A DNA stretch of 64,000 nucleotides from Solea solea (Eukaryota > Chordata > Actinopteri > Pleuronectiformes > Soleidae), in contig NC_081153.1 of NCBI RefSeq assembly GCF_958295425.1, forward strand, positions 19,994,720-20,058,719, read 5' to 3'. Position numbers and translations under genes: made by a program. Positions 36,758-48,212 of the stretch are shown here, piece by piece (the first letter of the stretch is position 1; every line of letters starts with the position of its first letter). Under the pieces are notes generated by a model. That model was not told the origin of the DNA. It did not search any database and saw only the letters and a program-made list of their open reading frames with translations.

Positions 36758-38110
36758 TGGTAGAATGCATTCAGCCAAATTCAGATGGCCAATAACAAAA
36801 GACTCACTCATGACATAAATGACCTGAGAACTACAACACTAGCAAAAGACATACACAATATTACGAGATAATAAAGGGTAATCATTTTGAAAGCTGCCTT
36901 GACATCACTGTCAAACAATCATTTTGAAGTTTGAATAACACCAGATCGATAATCTGTCAGGCTGGTATTATACAGTAAGTCACTTCCTGCACTGTCTAGC
37001 CTTGCATTTCAGATGCCAAACGCTTTCCTAACAGTCCTGGTATGTCTAAATGAAGCTGTAAGCCGACACAGAGCTGTCACTTTAACAGCTGTTACAAACT
37101 ATACAACTCCATTTGAAAAGGACATTCATCAGCAGCAGAGACATTTGTTCTCTTTTCATTGTGCTGATCAGTCCCAGTGCACACGCAAAAAAGTTTCAGC
37201 TGGAGTAAGAATCGTGTTTTAGGGGTTTAGTTACTCTTTAAATCAAAGCGTACACGTGAGCCCAAAAGGAGAAAGTTTGTTTCTCCTGATGCATCATATA
37301 AAGTCGCTTTGTTTAAATGCAATAAAATTAAAAGTTGAGAGAAGTTTTCCTTCATTTCCTCTCAGTTACATGATCTCACACCAACACACCTGTGTAGATC
37401 AAACCGAGCTCCTGGTGCAGTCGGATAATGACAGCACTTCACAAAAATGCTATATAACTGCACAAAGTGTGTCTCCTACAGATCCAGTTAACCTCAAAAA
37501 TCCTGCCTTTTTAGTCTCCCACTGAGGAGAAAATGAGAACCTTCTTAAATAGAAACACAAACAGCCACGTGACATTTTAGGCCAAGAAACAGAGACAATT
37601 ACTGAGTGCAGGAGCCAATGTTTGTCTTTGAGGGCTTTCGAACCGATGCTACATTGAAAGCAGAGGTTTTCCCATGTAAGACTAAGTCAGAGGGCTCGGT
37701 ACAAATTAAGCCTAGCATACATTCAGACTTAAATAGCCTCGAAATTGTAAACAAAAACTATGAAAACTTCAATGTCATACTTCTGTGACATCCACACCAA
37801 TGCAGACTTCATATCCATTTCAGGGAAAAGTATATGGGAACTTAACTGCTTTTCTATCCACAGTGAGTTAGAAATCCTCGTTTTTTACTATGAAACCTTA
37901 ATTATTTTTACATTAAACACAATGTCCTCTATCCAGATTATAATAGACCAAGGCTAATGTAACTATGTTTAACTCAAACATGGATATAAACAATTAAGAG
38001 ACCAATGCAGAACAGATCTGGATCAAAACTAAACGTATACTTCCTTTATATCAAAATGAGTGGGTTCTACACTGAAAAAACTAAATGTTAGTATCTTTCT
38101 TTACACATAT
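36758..38110. other. Non-coding stretch
   Basis: Frames at 37,013-37,222 and 37,256-37,525 (+) are short and carry no domain. No repeat family recognised. Confidence 0.5.
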
Positions 38111-38340
38111 TCATTATGTCTGCCACTTTACCCTGCACATGAGGGCTGTGGGGCTGCTGGTGCCAATCCCAGCCAACATCCAGGGTAGGTTGCCAGTCCA
38201 TCTCAGGGACAACATACAGAGACGAACAACCGATGGACAATTTAGAGTTTCCAATTAACCTCTTTGCACTTTTTTTTGCATATGGGAGGAAACTGGAGAA
38301 AACACGTGCACACACAGGAAGGCCTTGAACCCAGACCATG
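38111..38340 (-). repeat. Family A SINE-like repeat, copy 10
   Basis: Reverse copy: GGTGCCAATCCCAGCCAACA, CAACATACAGAGACGAACAA, GGACAATTTAGAGTTTCCAA and CACGTGCACACACAGG at the microsatellite site (only a short CA run). Confidence 0.75.
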
Positions 38341-39119
38341 AAATATTGAAAAGGACACAATGCATAATTTGTATTAAAATGGGATGGGAGAATGACAGAA
38401 TAAACATCATTAAATGAATTAATGTTTTATAGTAAAACAAAAAGATGCAAAAGGAAAACAGAAAATATCACAACATTAATTTAATCAACGACAAAATGGA
38501 GAATGAGCCACTGAAGTGCAGGCAGATGGAGCATGGCGCTACCAGTACTGGTTCCATTGCCAATGGCAGATGTTTCTGTTGGCACAATTGTCTTCCTTCC
38601 AAAAGTTAATGATAATGAAAAACCTTCGTATGTCCATGTTGAAGAGTTGCCAGAAGCTTAAGTAGATGAAACCCATGGAAAGAGGCCTGGTCCATAGCTG
38701 TCAGCTCTGGCTCCTGTTAATGCCTGTTTTACACAAAACTATCAGGAAACACACATCAGGTGTTCCCTCTTTATTTCCTGCCAATCACATGGTCCTCTGT
38801 TGATTATCATTGGCTGTCAGGATGCATTCACTGACCTCAAGGTAATCTCATGAACAATACAAACTGACGTCTTATCTCGCTAAACAGGATACAGATTTAA
38901 CATATTTATGCCTCTCACCTGTGGGGGCGGGGCCCTCCTAAGGCCCCTCCCTCTTTCAAACTCAATGGTGGCCGAAATTTTTTTCAATCGCTGCTTGAAC
39001 GTTGCACAGCATGTTTTCTTTTGTTTGTTGGTTTGTTTGTTTGCACTTTTGGGTTCCTAGCACCAGCATAAGGAGTTCACTGGATGTGGCCCCCCCCTGT
39101 AGTTGGGATCAATTTAGAG
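38341..39119. other. Non-coding stretch
   Basis: Contains a GC-rich patch near 38,923-38,951. No gene recognised. Confidence 0.5.
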
Positions 39120-39310
39120 CAGGGGTCTCAAACTCAAATGATCCTAGACTCTCGGGGAACCCACGCATATATGATAAATGTGGCCCCCCCACCATCACTC
39201 ATCACCTGGTCATGTTGGTCAGGTGTTGTTGTGTTTTGAGAGATGAGACCTTTTCTCAGTGACCCTCTCACTAGTCAGAAGGGGCCACATTCGCACATGC
39301 TCAGAAGACA
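39120..39310. mobile_element. hAT-like element end, degraded
   Basis: CAGGGGTCTCAAACTCAAAT (39,120-39,139) is the same terminal motif as the element at 58,084. The opposite end is lost or unrecognisable, so the right boundary is arbitrary. Confidence 0.45.
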
Positions 39311-39458
39311 ACGCCAGAGCTTTTGCTAGCTTGCTAAAAATTCAAAAAGACACACCGTTATGGCTGATGCAGAATGATCCAAGACCAGAGTGAACATTAG
39401 GGCTGTGTTTGAATGGTGGCGACAACTGAAAGCCCAGGATCTCCAACCCTACCTATGA

Positions 39459-39668
39459 AGGGTTTTCGATGTAGCAGTGGTGAGCTGCACATTAGTGGGT
39501 TTTAGGGGCTTCATGGATGTCATGGCAAAATATACCATTAGGAGCGGCTCATTTGTTATTGTTTTTTTTGGGCCCCAGAATCATGAAGAGGCCCTATTAA
39601 GGGGATTTGGATGTAACGGTGGTGAGCTGCATATTATAGGACTTTATGGTTGTCATTGGGAATGTACT
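39459..39668. repeat. Imperfect tandem duplication, period about 140 bp
   Basis: The block from AAGGGTTTTCGATGTAGCAG through GGTGAGCTGCACATTAG (39,459-39,528) recurs as AGGGGATTTGGATGTAACGG through GGTGAGCTGCATATTATAGG (39,599-39,668). It is followed by a strong acceptor-like tract (see findings). Confidence 0.6.
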
Positions 39669-41178
39669 TTTCTTTCCCTTTTCTTCAGGGCTCCAAGAAT
39701 TTTCCAGACATGCCTGTGCTATCGGTGCACCTCTGCACGTACATGATGATTCTCTGTCGACCTGGCGATGGACTGCAATGTCTCTTGCTCCTTCCTGTAG
39801 GTGTGGTAATATTGTGTTTGGTGACCCAACAGAAGGGAGGGGGGCAAAAACTGGGACGACATGGAATGATTTTTTTGGTACCGTCCTCAACGTTTGACAA
39901 TGGAAATGCAAATAATTGCCTGATGTGCTGAACTGATCAGCCTCATAGCCAGACAACACTTTGTTTTCTGCTAACGTCCTCCCTTCACTCTCAGCCACTG
40001 ACGTGTAGCAGGGTAATAAAAGACCTCAAGTTGCCACTGTGTTTTCACCAGAGACGTAGTACGACAAACAAACACGGGGAGTGAAAGGCTGAGCCTCTTG
40101 TTTAGAGTCAACTACATCCTGTACAGTGTAATCTCTCAACGGAGGCCTTTTGTTGTGTAGGACTGAGCTAACTGCAGGGCGTGGTGGTGTTACTGTACCA
40201 TACCTCAACAGAGCTGTCAGCATGAAATAGAGCTGACCTCAACACCAAGAGAAAGAGGAGAAGAGAGGGCGATACAAACCCATCTGAACGCAGAAGCCAG
40301 GAGATGAAATAAAAACGGAAATAAAGGCATTGTTATTTTGATGTGAAAACACCACACGGATTACGGTTCAGACAAAAGAGGCCCTGCGGTCGACAAGCTT
40401 AAATCATTTTCATAGCTCGGAAACAAAATCAGGTCATTTCATAATGGGAATATCGTATCCCAAATGACAGAGAAATCCAGCCTCAGTGTGACACTGATGT
40501 GCAGTAAACACTCCTGCAGGCTGACGGCGGGCGGGCGAGGGGAGGGGACCGCAGCCATGATATGTGTGTCACGCCACTTGTTATTATAACAGGACGTGGC
40601 CATTTGTGGCTCGGCTCGACACACATTCAGCTGCTCAACCGCATAATATGAGAATAGGAAATTCTACTGATAAACCTGCTATTGTTCCAAAGTGCCAAGC
40701 AGAGCAGGAAAATAAACAGACCATGGGCTTGTCCGCTGGTAAACCCAAACAACAGCGTGGTTTCATAAGGTTGCCGTGAGCACCAGTGTAATAAAAGTGT
40801 CTTTGTGTGTGTGTGTGTTTGTGTGTGTGTCTGTGTGTGTGTCTTTGTTCACATATTTGAAACACAAGGTTAAAGGGGCAAAAAACTACCTTGGTGTCCC
40901 TGGTGATCCCTGTCTGTCATTGTTGTACACACACACACACACACACACACACAGGAGCAAGACAACAGTAAGGTTTTCCTTAAAGCCGGTGTTGTGACAT
41001 AACAAGCACACATGGGTGAAAAGTGAACACTATTCTCTTCATTGTTTTGTTTTTTTGTGTCAGTACTGAACTCCACAGAATGTCATGAGGAAGCTAGAGC
41101 CAACACTCCTAATGTGTCCTGAATGTGTCCTCAGATCAGTCTTTGCCATGTTACTGAAACCATATGGGACCTGCATAA
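39669..41178. other. Non-coding stretch with (GT)n and (CA)n
   Basis: (GT)n at about 40,804-40,843 and (CA)n at 40,927-40,953. Frames on both strands at 39,597-39,998 overlap and are unrecognised. Confidence 0.5.
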
Positions 41179-41273
41179 TTTGCCCATTTCAAGCCCACGA
41201 CTACCTAGTACCCACTTCGCACCCACGTAGCCTGGAAAGGGTATTAAATGGACATGGGCTTGAAGTGGGCAAA
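41179..41273. repeat. Inverted repeat with 19-bp arms
   Basis: TTTGCCCATTTCAAGCCCA (41,179-41,197) and TGGGCTTGAAGTGGGCAAA (41,255-41,273) pair at 18 of 19 positions across a 57-bp spacer. It may be the core of an old inverted-repeat element. Confidence 0.7.
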
Positions 41274-43740
41274 TACAGGTGGGCCACCATGGAAACCACA
41301 GACACACCTGCTTGGGACCCATATTATCAATCTGAATATAATCCCTATGGAGGCCACAGGGACTTGCTGGCTTGGTAGATAGTTTGTATGTAGTAGTTAG
41401 CAGACACACAAATGCACTCTCAGACACAACTGGTCAGACTATACACTCACTACTATTCTTGGTCTCAACATCGTTTTGTATTTGAGTAAAGGACAGGGAA
41501 GCCAAATCTGATCTCACCTGGTCACAGGATTGTGAACAGTCATACATTATTCTGTCCGCATGGACCCAAAATGTCAGAGGAAGACACTTTGGAATTTATC
41601 CTAAAAGGTTTTCCTGCTGAATCCCTAGAATAATCTCAGGTTATTGTCCAACTGAGCTCATGTTAGCATGAGAAACTGTTATGTGTGTGTCTCTCTAGCA
41701 GAGATATACAGTACAGTACAGTCTCATGAGACACAAGTTCAAAATCAAATAAAAAAACCACATGGTAAATATATATTGTAGCCTTTTAAATCTGAACATC
41801 TAAACAATCCTCAAGGGGTTTTGTTAACCCGCCCTCGGGCCTCCTTTCCTCCAACAACAACAAAAGGAAAAAACATCTCTGCCCTCGCTGAAAGCCTGAC
41901 GTGGTCGTCTCGCAGTTCTTGTGTGTATAATGAGATGGTCCTGGGTGAAGTTTGGTTCAGAAGCAGCAGCAGCAGTGAGGCCTGTAGGGGAACCAAGTGT
42001 ATGTGGGTTTATATCAGGTCATGGTGGAAGCTGGATACCCTGCAGCGGCCGGCGGAGTTGGTGTCCTGCCCTGTTTTCATTACAACCCTCCACTCAGGGA
42101 GCAGTTCTGGTGGAATAGGTTTAGCCCCAGGTACAGAGGCGGACGAGAAATCCATATTTCCAGCTAAATATGGAAATCTGCGCCGTCTGCCTGCCTGCGC
42201 AGAGCAACAACTTCATCGTCTGTGGTGAAACCAGACATGCATGGCTCGGAGACAAAGGTTTTCGCAGTTTGCGTCGTTCCCTTTGTGTCTCTGCATGCAA
42301 GAGAAACATTCATTATTGGTGAAATGATCTTTGGATCAAATACAGAACAAATGGCTCGGGATATAAATTTCTCAATACCATATTTCATGCAAGGGTACCA
42401 AAATAAAAAGTCATTATTTCCCAGAATCACAACATAACTCTGACTGAAGCCTCACTGGTTTCGACCATGATTCAGAAGATGAAATGATTTACAGCAAAGG
42501 CACATTTTTTTCACCCACATTAAAATCAGAGCTGCTCTCTCCAGCCAAGGAAATACAAATATAAACATCACTTAAGGTTCCTGCGCGTAGATGAGCTCAA
42601 TAGCAAAAACAAATGGCTGGTTAAGTCGGGCAGTGAGCCTTGTGCACATTCTTCCACCAATGGCTTTTTCATCTGTTGTTCAGGTTTGTCTCGTGCTCTG
42701 CATCTGTTACTTGGAAGTTTGTCTGAGGTGGACTAAAAATTCTGGAAATGTGAAGATATCTGAGGGGTGTTTGAATGAAAGGGTTCAGAATGCCAGGGGA
42801 AATAATTGTAAACAAAACGTTTCATGTGATTTACTACGACATTCATTTGTGATTCGGTCATGTCGAAAAACGTACTTGCACAGAAGGATATTTCAAAAGA
42901 AAAAAAAGCTAGTGTGAATCATTTGAGAAGCATTCTGGGAAAGAAGGTGGTGAACTTATGCCTTCCCTGATATTTTTGAAAAGCAAACTTTCCGTCTCAT
43001 ACGTCGATTACATCCTTTTACACTCAAATTACAGTTTAGAACGATGATTTTTAAAAAAACAGGGAATGAAAGGAACAAAAGAAGAGTGGCTGTTCCAAGT
43101 TCTAGAGCCACATAGCAGCATATTTAAGTTATCTGGACAGTTTACTTACAGACTCGTCCACTACATCACTGATTTCCAACAAATTTGCAGAATTAACATT
43201 TTAGTTAAAATGTATGATTATATGTTTGAAGTAATATGCATCAAATGAAGATTTCATTCATTTCAAATGGCGACAGGCGTTTACAGATATAACCAGGTGT
43301 TTACAGTTTGTCATCTTTACAGAATTTGATGCTCAACCCACACTTAAAGCTGTACCATCTACATGTTCAAAAAAGCAACGCTCCACTGACTTCACGGCAT
43401 GTTATGAGCAGCAAATGTGATGTATACTGGCAGAGAAGAACCCAAAAGCCCAGCAGAGGCAGAATCCTTGGTTCATTTGGTCATAGAAACATCAGAGGTT
43501 CAGTAAAATCATAAAAAAACAACAGCGACTGGAGAACTTAGACAAGACAAGACAATCTGGCAGTGGTGAGGTGAAAGTCAGGTGATATATGGAGGGGAAC
43601 TAATGAGCTGCAGGTGAGGAGAAGGGGCGTGTAGCAACAGGTGAGGGGAATGAGCTGATTGCATGGAGGGGCGGGAGCTGAAGCAGAGTAAGTGAAGTGA
43701 CATGAGAAATAAAATCTAAATAAATAAATAAAAAGCTAAG
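41274..43740. other. Non-coding stretch
   Basis: No exon recognised. The 135-codon frame at 41,821-42,228 has no domain. The block 43,430-43,690 (GAGAAGAACCCAAAAGCCCA, GACAAGACAATCTGGCAGTG, GAACTAATGAGCTGCAGGTG) reads like a dispersed repeat but I cannot classify it. Confidence 0.45.
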
Positions 43741-44060
43741 AGTGAATTCAATTCAATTCATTATACTTTATTGTCCCACAGGGAAATGTGTCTCAGACAC
43801 AAGCTGTGCATATGAATGCCCTCATGGTACAATAAATAATAAAAAATAAAACACAACAGTAAAACACAATAGATTAAAAGCAGTAACGATTGTTAAAAAC
43901 ACCATTAAAACCATTTCACATCCCTAAAAGTCTAACAGATGAAGGCGCGCAGGAGTTTTTAAAACGATTAAGTTTGCACCATCTGCCAGAGGGTAAAAGC
44001 TCATATTCAGAGCTAATGACTGTGAACTGTTACACCAAATGGCTTCATGGCTTTCGGTCT
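43741..44060 (-). pseudogene. LINE 3' end with ORF C-terminal relic
   Basis: Lies on the minus strand. Its 3' terminus is at the low-coordinate side, with the (AATTC)n-like tail and TTTATTGTCCCACAGGGAAA. Upstream on the minus strand, LLPSGRWCKLNRFKNSC followed by APSSVRLLG reads in one frame, matching the LPSGRRYR....RFKNSF.P.AVRLLN C-terminus of vertebrate LINE proteins of the L2/Rex1 style. 5'-truncated, no RT core. Confidence 0.7.
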
Positions 44061-45989
44061 GTTGAAAATTCAAAAGTTCACCTCGGTTGTTTTGGAACAG
44101 AGCAACACCTTTACTACTCCTCTAATTACCTGTCAAGCCTACTTACACCCGGTCGGCGCATGAGTCTGCAATTTTATCGACCCATCCGCCTCATTCATCC
44201 CTCCGTTCGTCCCCATCCACATCTCCTCACTCCTCATCTCTTCCTATATCCAGATCAAGTTAGTAAAAGCCAAGTTGGACTCCTCCTCCCACATTATCCA
44301 TCTCAGTCTCAATCAATATGTGTTAAGATTCCAAAGTAGTGGGCAGAAAACAAGAATCAGGAGCCACAGTAGAGAAGGAGGTGAGGGTCCAAGGTGAATG
44401 TGGTCAGAGACAAGAGTGAAGAAGACAACGCAGAAAAACTCAATTTGATTTATTTAATTAAAAAAAAACTTATAACTATATTTATTCTTATTTGTTTTAA
44501 TGTATCACTGACAATCATAGAGTTTCTGATCTGAGCTGAGTTCATGCAGCAGTCTTGATTGCACTGATGAGACGCACACTTTGTGGATCTGCTCTAACTC
44601 CAGCACACCTGCACACAATCTCACAGAGAGAGCAGCAGTGGCTCATTCTGTCTGCTAACCTTCACTGTGGTTTTTGCCAGTGGATATAAAGTGAGTACAG
44701 TTCATTTTTGGACATATACACTGATTGCTGTGTAATCCTAAACAAATTTCAAACATATACAAATGACTTTTGAGCAAGTAAGACGGTGACCTGACCTCTG
44801 CCTGTACTTCAGCTTCTCCTCTGAACGGATGTTTCCGACTCAGCTTCATTTGCTTTGCACAAAAATCATATTGTTCAAAACTGGTATTTATTCACTTACA
44901 TAATTGCAGTCCATACATCCATGGCTTCGTCTAATCTTAGCTTAGTAGATGACGGTGTGTGGTCAGAATGGAAACTGTACGCGGTTACATAACCACTGAA
45001 AGCAGTCAACCGTGTGTCCTAGGTACGCTCCGGGACGTAAACAAACGCACCTCTGCTGAAGGATTAGATTTTCCCTCGTTGGCTGAGAAAACCCTTACTT
45101 TATCAGAAATGCTTAAAAAAAAAACACTTTTTTTTCCAAAACAGTGACCATGCAAAAGAAATATCTCTGGGGTCAAAAGTACAAGCTGTTCCACTGTTCT
45201 TTTTTTAGCCAAATTATGCAAATAAACATGTAAAAGGAGAATAAAATTGTGTTTAAAGTATTTTTCGAAAAGCAACCTTCAACAAAAACGATGCATGTTA
45301 AATGTGAAGGCCTATGTATGCATGTGTAGCTGCTTTTACTCAGATTGCATGTGTGTGTGTGTGTATGTGGGGGGTGGGGGGGGGCATGGCATTACAGCGA
45401 AACCACTCCGGATGGTGGAGAGCAGAAACTGGATCAAGCTGTTGACCACAAGTTTGGCGGCGCTGGTCAGAGAGAAAAGGACAGAAGCGATTTAAGTGGA
45501 GGACTTTCAAGTGATGGTTTAAATATTGGAAGTCCTTGGAATTTCTAAATATAAAACTCGGCCGTCTTTGAAAAGACGTGAAATGTTTTGAGTTTGGTTT
45601 CAGTTATTGCTGCTGAGGTCTGAGCTTTCGGATTATTGTGTGCTAACAATCGCAGCCTTTGTTGTAAACATCTGTTTTGTGTGCTCGCTAATGTGCTAGC
45701 GCTTGAGTGTTTTCAATGCAGCCGCTCGTCCGAAAACAATTCGACCAAAAGACGTGGAACAAGCATAAAATATGTTCCTCCAATAAAACTTGGTGAAAGA
45801 ATATCCATTCCAGGGTTTCCACAACAATAACAACTTAGCTAGAGCTTTTTGAGTGAATGAAAAAAATCAAATCAAAGAAAGATCTAACTACTGTACTCCA
45901 CTTCTTAATCAGACTTAGCATTTAATCAGCTTACTGTTTACTAGCCTCTTGCAGTTAGTGAATGGAATCTGGTGTTCCTACTTACAGTC
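44061..45989. other. Non-coding stretch with (GT)n and G-rich tract
   Basis: A GT run at about 45,350-45,364 passes into a G-rich tract (45,368-45,384). The rest, including the 149-codon frame 43,890-44,339 that starts inside the LINE relic, is unrecognised. Confidence 0.5.
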
Positions 45990-46150
45990 TAAACATGGTA
46001 GAGCGAGTTGTCTTTCAACTGGAAGGTTGTGGCTTTGATTCCCGGCTCCGCTATAGATCACATGCTGACACTTAAACCCACACATTGCTCCTGAGGGCTG
46101 TGTCGGGAGCGTGTGATTGGATATTATGTGTTGTGAAAGTTCATTAGTTC
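45990..46150 (+). repeat. Family D tRNA-derived SINE, head region
   Basis: Box-A-like TGGTAGAGCGAG (45,996-46,007), anticodon-region text TCTTTCAACTGGAAGG and box-B-like GGCTTTGATTCCC (46,031-46,043). The SINE body follows (CACATGCTGACACTTAAACC, GCTCCTGAGGGCTGTGTCGG). Promoter boxes are 34 bp apart, as in tRNAs, but no cloverleaf closes. Confidence 0.6.
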
Positions 46151-46484
46151 TTTGGTTGGTTTCCTTTACCTTGTTAACCAGTTTCACTGTGTATCTTCTT
46201 GCCTTCCTCAGAACCGTCACTTGATGTCAGGTGGTGACGTGTCTTATCAGCCGCTGTTGCAGAGGCGTGATCTTCCTGTCAGATTTGACGGGTCGATCAC
46301 GCCTCCTGCTGTCAGCTCGCTCCCCCGGGACAGCATGTACGCTCAGCATTTCCTCCACTGCCGCTTTCTTCTGTGCGAATGACTCTGGCCTCTGTCCTTT
46401 GCAGTTGTCTGAAATGGCTGATTTTAAGTTTTCCTGGTATGCTTTTTCTTTGTTGCATTCTTTCTGGTGTTTATGGAAGCACCT
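46151..46484. other. Non-coding spacer
   Basis: No recognised exon. Two overlapping frames (46,152-46,382 and 46,231-46,512) lack domains. Confidence 0.5.
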
Positions 46485-46774
46485 GCGGCCACACGATTGG
46501 TGTAGTGGTTAGCACGTCCAAACCCTGGTCGGAACAAGGGTCTTTCTGCATGAAGTTTGCATGTTCTCCCTGTGTGCGCGTGGGTTTTCTCCGGGTTCTC
46601 CGGTTTCCACAGTCCAAAAACATGCAATATGGGGATTAGGTCAATTCAATGTCGATGGACTGGTAAACTGTCCAGGCTGTATCCTGCTTACCCCCCTATG
46701 TCTGCTGAGATTGGCACAGCACCCCCCGTGACCCTCCTGTGGAAGATAAAGCGGTAGAAAATGGATGGATGGAT
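46485..46774 (+). repeat. Family A SINE-like repeat, copy 11 (full-length)
   Basis: Head GCGGCCACACGATTGGTGTA, GTGGTTAGCACGTCC, GAAGTTTGCATGTTCTCCC, the unexpanded TGTGTGCGCGTGGGTTTTCT, CCACAGTCCAAAAACATGCA, ATATGGGGATTAGG and GGAAGATAAAGCGGTAGAAA with an (ATGG)n tail. This is the best reference copy in the window. Confidence 0.85.
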
Positions 46775-47194
46775 ACCCATCAGACTAACATACCTGGATA
46801 ATGCGATTGGATGGAAACCCAAAATGGATGGATGTATGGAAGCATCTCCCTGTTTCACTTTGTTGCAAGAACGGCAAGGGAAAGGGAAAGAAAACTTCCT
46901 TTTGTCTAAAAATCAAACCAAAAAACTATGATTTGATGTGTGCTACAAAATGCACTGCACATTCCATACATTTATGTGCACAATTTAATGGAGCTAAGGC
47001 CATAGTGTGACTAAGACAGGCAATCGGACAACTTTCCTTCTACTTCTGGGTCAAAGAAAGAGGAAATTTTGGTGTAAAGTCCAAATTACAGTCTGACTAA
47101 GTGCATACAGGCAGGACTATAATTGGCACTATCCAGGTATGTTAGTCTGACTAAGCTCGATTTCAGTCAGTCTGACATTAAGAAAACTGAATCA
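46775..47194. other. Non-coding spacer
   Basis: The motif ACATACCTGGATA appears at 46,789 and its complement-like GGTATGTTAGTCTGAC near 47,137. No gene recognised. Confidence 0.4.
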
Positions 47195-47335
47195 AGTGAT
47201 GCGCTGCGTGTGTGTGCGTGTGAATGAATGGGTGTGAATGGCATAAAATGCCACTCAAACAGCAGCTGTGAGTGGTCATCAGGACTTGAATAGCACTATT
47301 ACATGCAGACCATTTACCATTCCCAAAAGCCCGGT
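47195..47335 (+). repeat. SINE 3' tail fragment (family D type)
   Basis: GAATGGGTGTGAATGGCATA, GAGTGGTCATCAGGACTTGA and ACATGCAGACCATTTACCAT form the tail layout of tRNA-derived fish SINEs (...AAAGCGCTTTGAGTGG...GACCATTTACC). The head is absent. Confidence 0.5.
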
Positions 47336-47468
47336 CTCCAAAGAAGTCAAATAAAGATGGCTGATCAACGATCCAATCAGCAATGAGGCGGAAAAATATG
47401 AGAAAAGAGTTCAGAGAGAGGAAGGGGCAGTCACTTTAGATGACATTACCATACATTCCTGTTACACT

Positions 47469-47740
47469 GTGAGGAACCTTGGAGTTATTTCTGATTAGCA
47501 CAAGTCATTGGAGGTTACATATAAAACCCATTTCCAGAACAGCCTGTGAAACCTCATGAAATTAAGAAACATTCTGTCCCTAAAGCTAAAAACTAGTTCA
47601 TGCATTTTTTACAGCTAGATTGGACTGCATCAATTATTTACCATCAGTTCTGACAAGAACAAGAAAGAGAGACCATATCTCTTCAGAGTTAGCTTCTCTC
47701 AACTGTTCGCTGTACTGTCCTGAATTTAAAATGATCCTCC
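47469..47740 (+). pseudogene. L2-like LINE reverse-transcriptase relic
   Basis: GTGAGGAACCTTGGAGTTAT encodes VRNLGVI. The DNA then tracks the RT-distal part of teleost L2-type LINEs: the segments RNILSLK, KLVHAF and SRLD(Y)C are visible in text such as AGAAACATTCTGTCCCTAAA and AAACTAGTTCATGCATTTTT, then TGACAAGAACAAGAAAGAGA (LTRTRKRD). It carries stops, frameshifts and a deletion of roughly 60 bp before TTCTGACAAG. Non-functional. Confidence 0.75.
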
Positions 47741-47831
47741 TCATGTGCAAAATACCCCCATCATGACTGTAACATCCCAACTGATCACTTCAGCCTGAAA
47801 ATGCAGGCTTCCTTGTGGTTTCCAGAGTCTA

Positions 47832-48212
47832 TTTTTCCATGATGCAGTTCTAGCACTGCTTGGCTCGCCCTTGTCTTAGGGAGAGTACCTGGTACCTGGT
47901 GCTATTTTGGTGATGATACCTGGTTATCTGGTGAGGTTCCAGTCGAGAGAGAGTGTCAGCACCGGAAGAGTCATGAGCATAACCTCCGACACAAGAACCA
48001 AAGTGGTTCTTGTGGTGTAAGAGTGTTACAGCGAGCATACATAAAAATACACCGACAGCCACAGACCGAGCAGCAAGTTCACCATTGCCTCGATGTCCTC
48101 CATTGTTTGTGTGTATATGTCGTGTATACGCAGGTACTGGAAAACAATAACCTTGATACCAAGTAGAGTCGATTCGAGTAGAGCCGAGTAATGTTAGAAC
48201 TGTATATATACT
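47832..48212. mobile_element. Family B inverted-repeat element, copy 5
   Basis: Left end TTTTTCCATGATGCAGTTCTAGCAC; right end GAGTAGAGCCGAGTAATGTTAGAACTGTATA. The ends are inverted copies around GTTCTAGCAC / GTTAGAACTG. The interior shares TATGCTCGCTGTAACACTC (minus strand) with the plus strand of the 35,404 copy. Its middle lacks the DERIQ relic. Confidence 0.65.

Noticed and set aside
41821..42228. 135-codon frame on the plus strand
   Set aside because: No domain; overlapped by opposite-strand and shifted frames of similar quality.
45990..46060. Possible tRNA gene with A and B boxes
   Set aside because: There is no acceptor-stem pairing or cloverleaf and the sequence continues into a SINE body.
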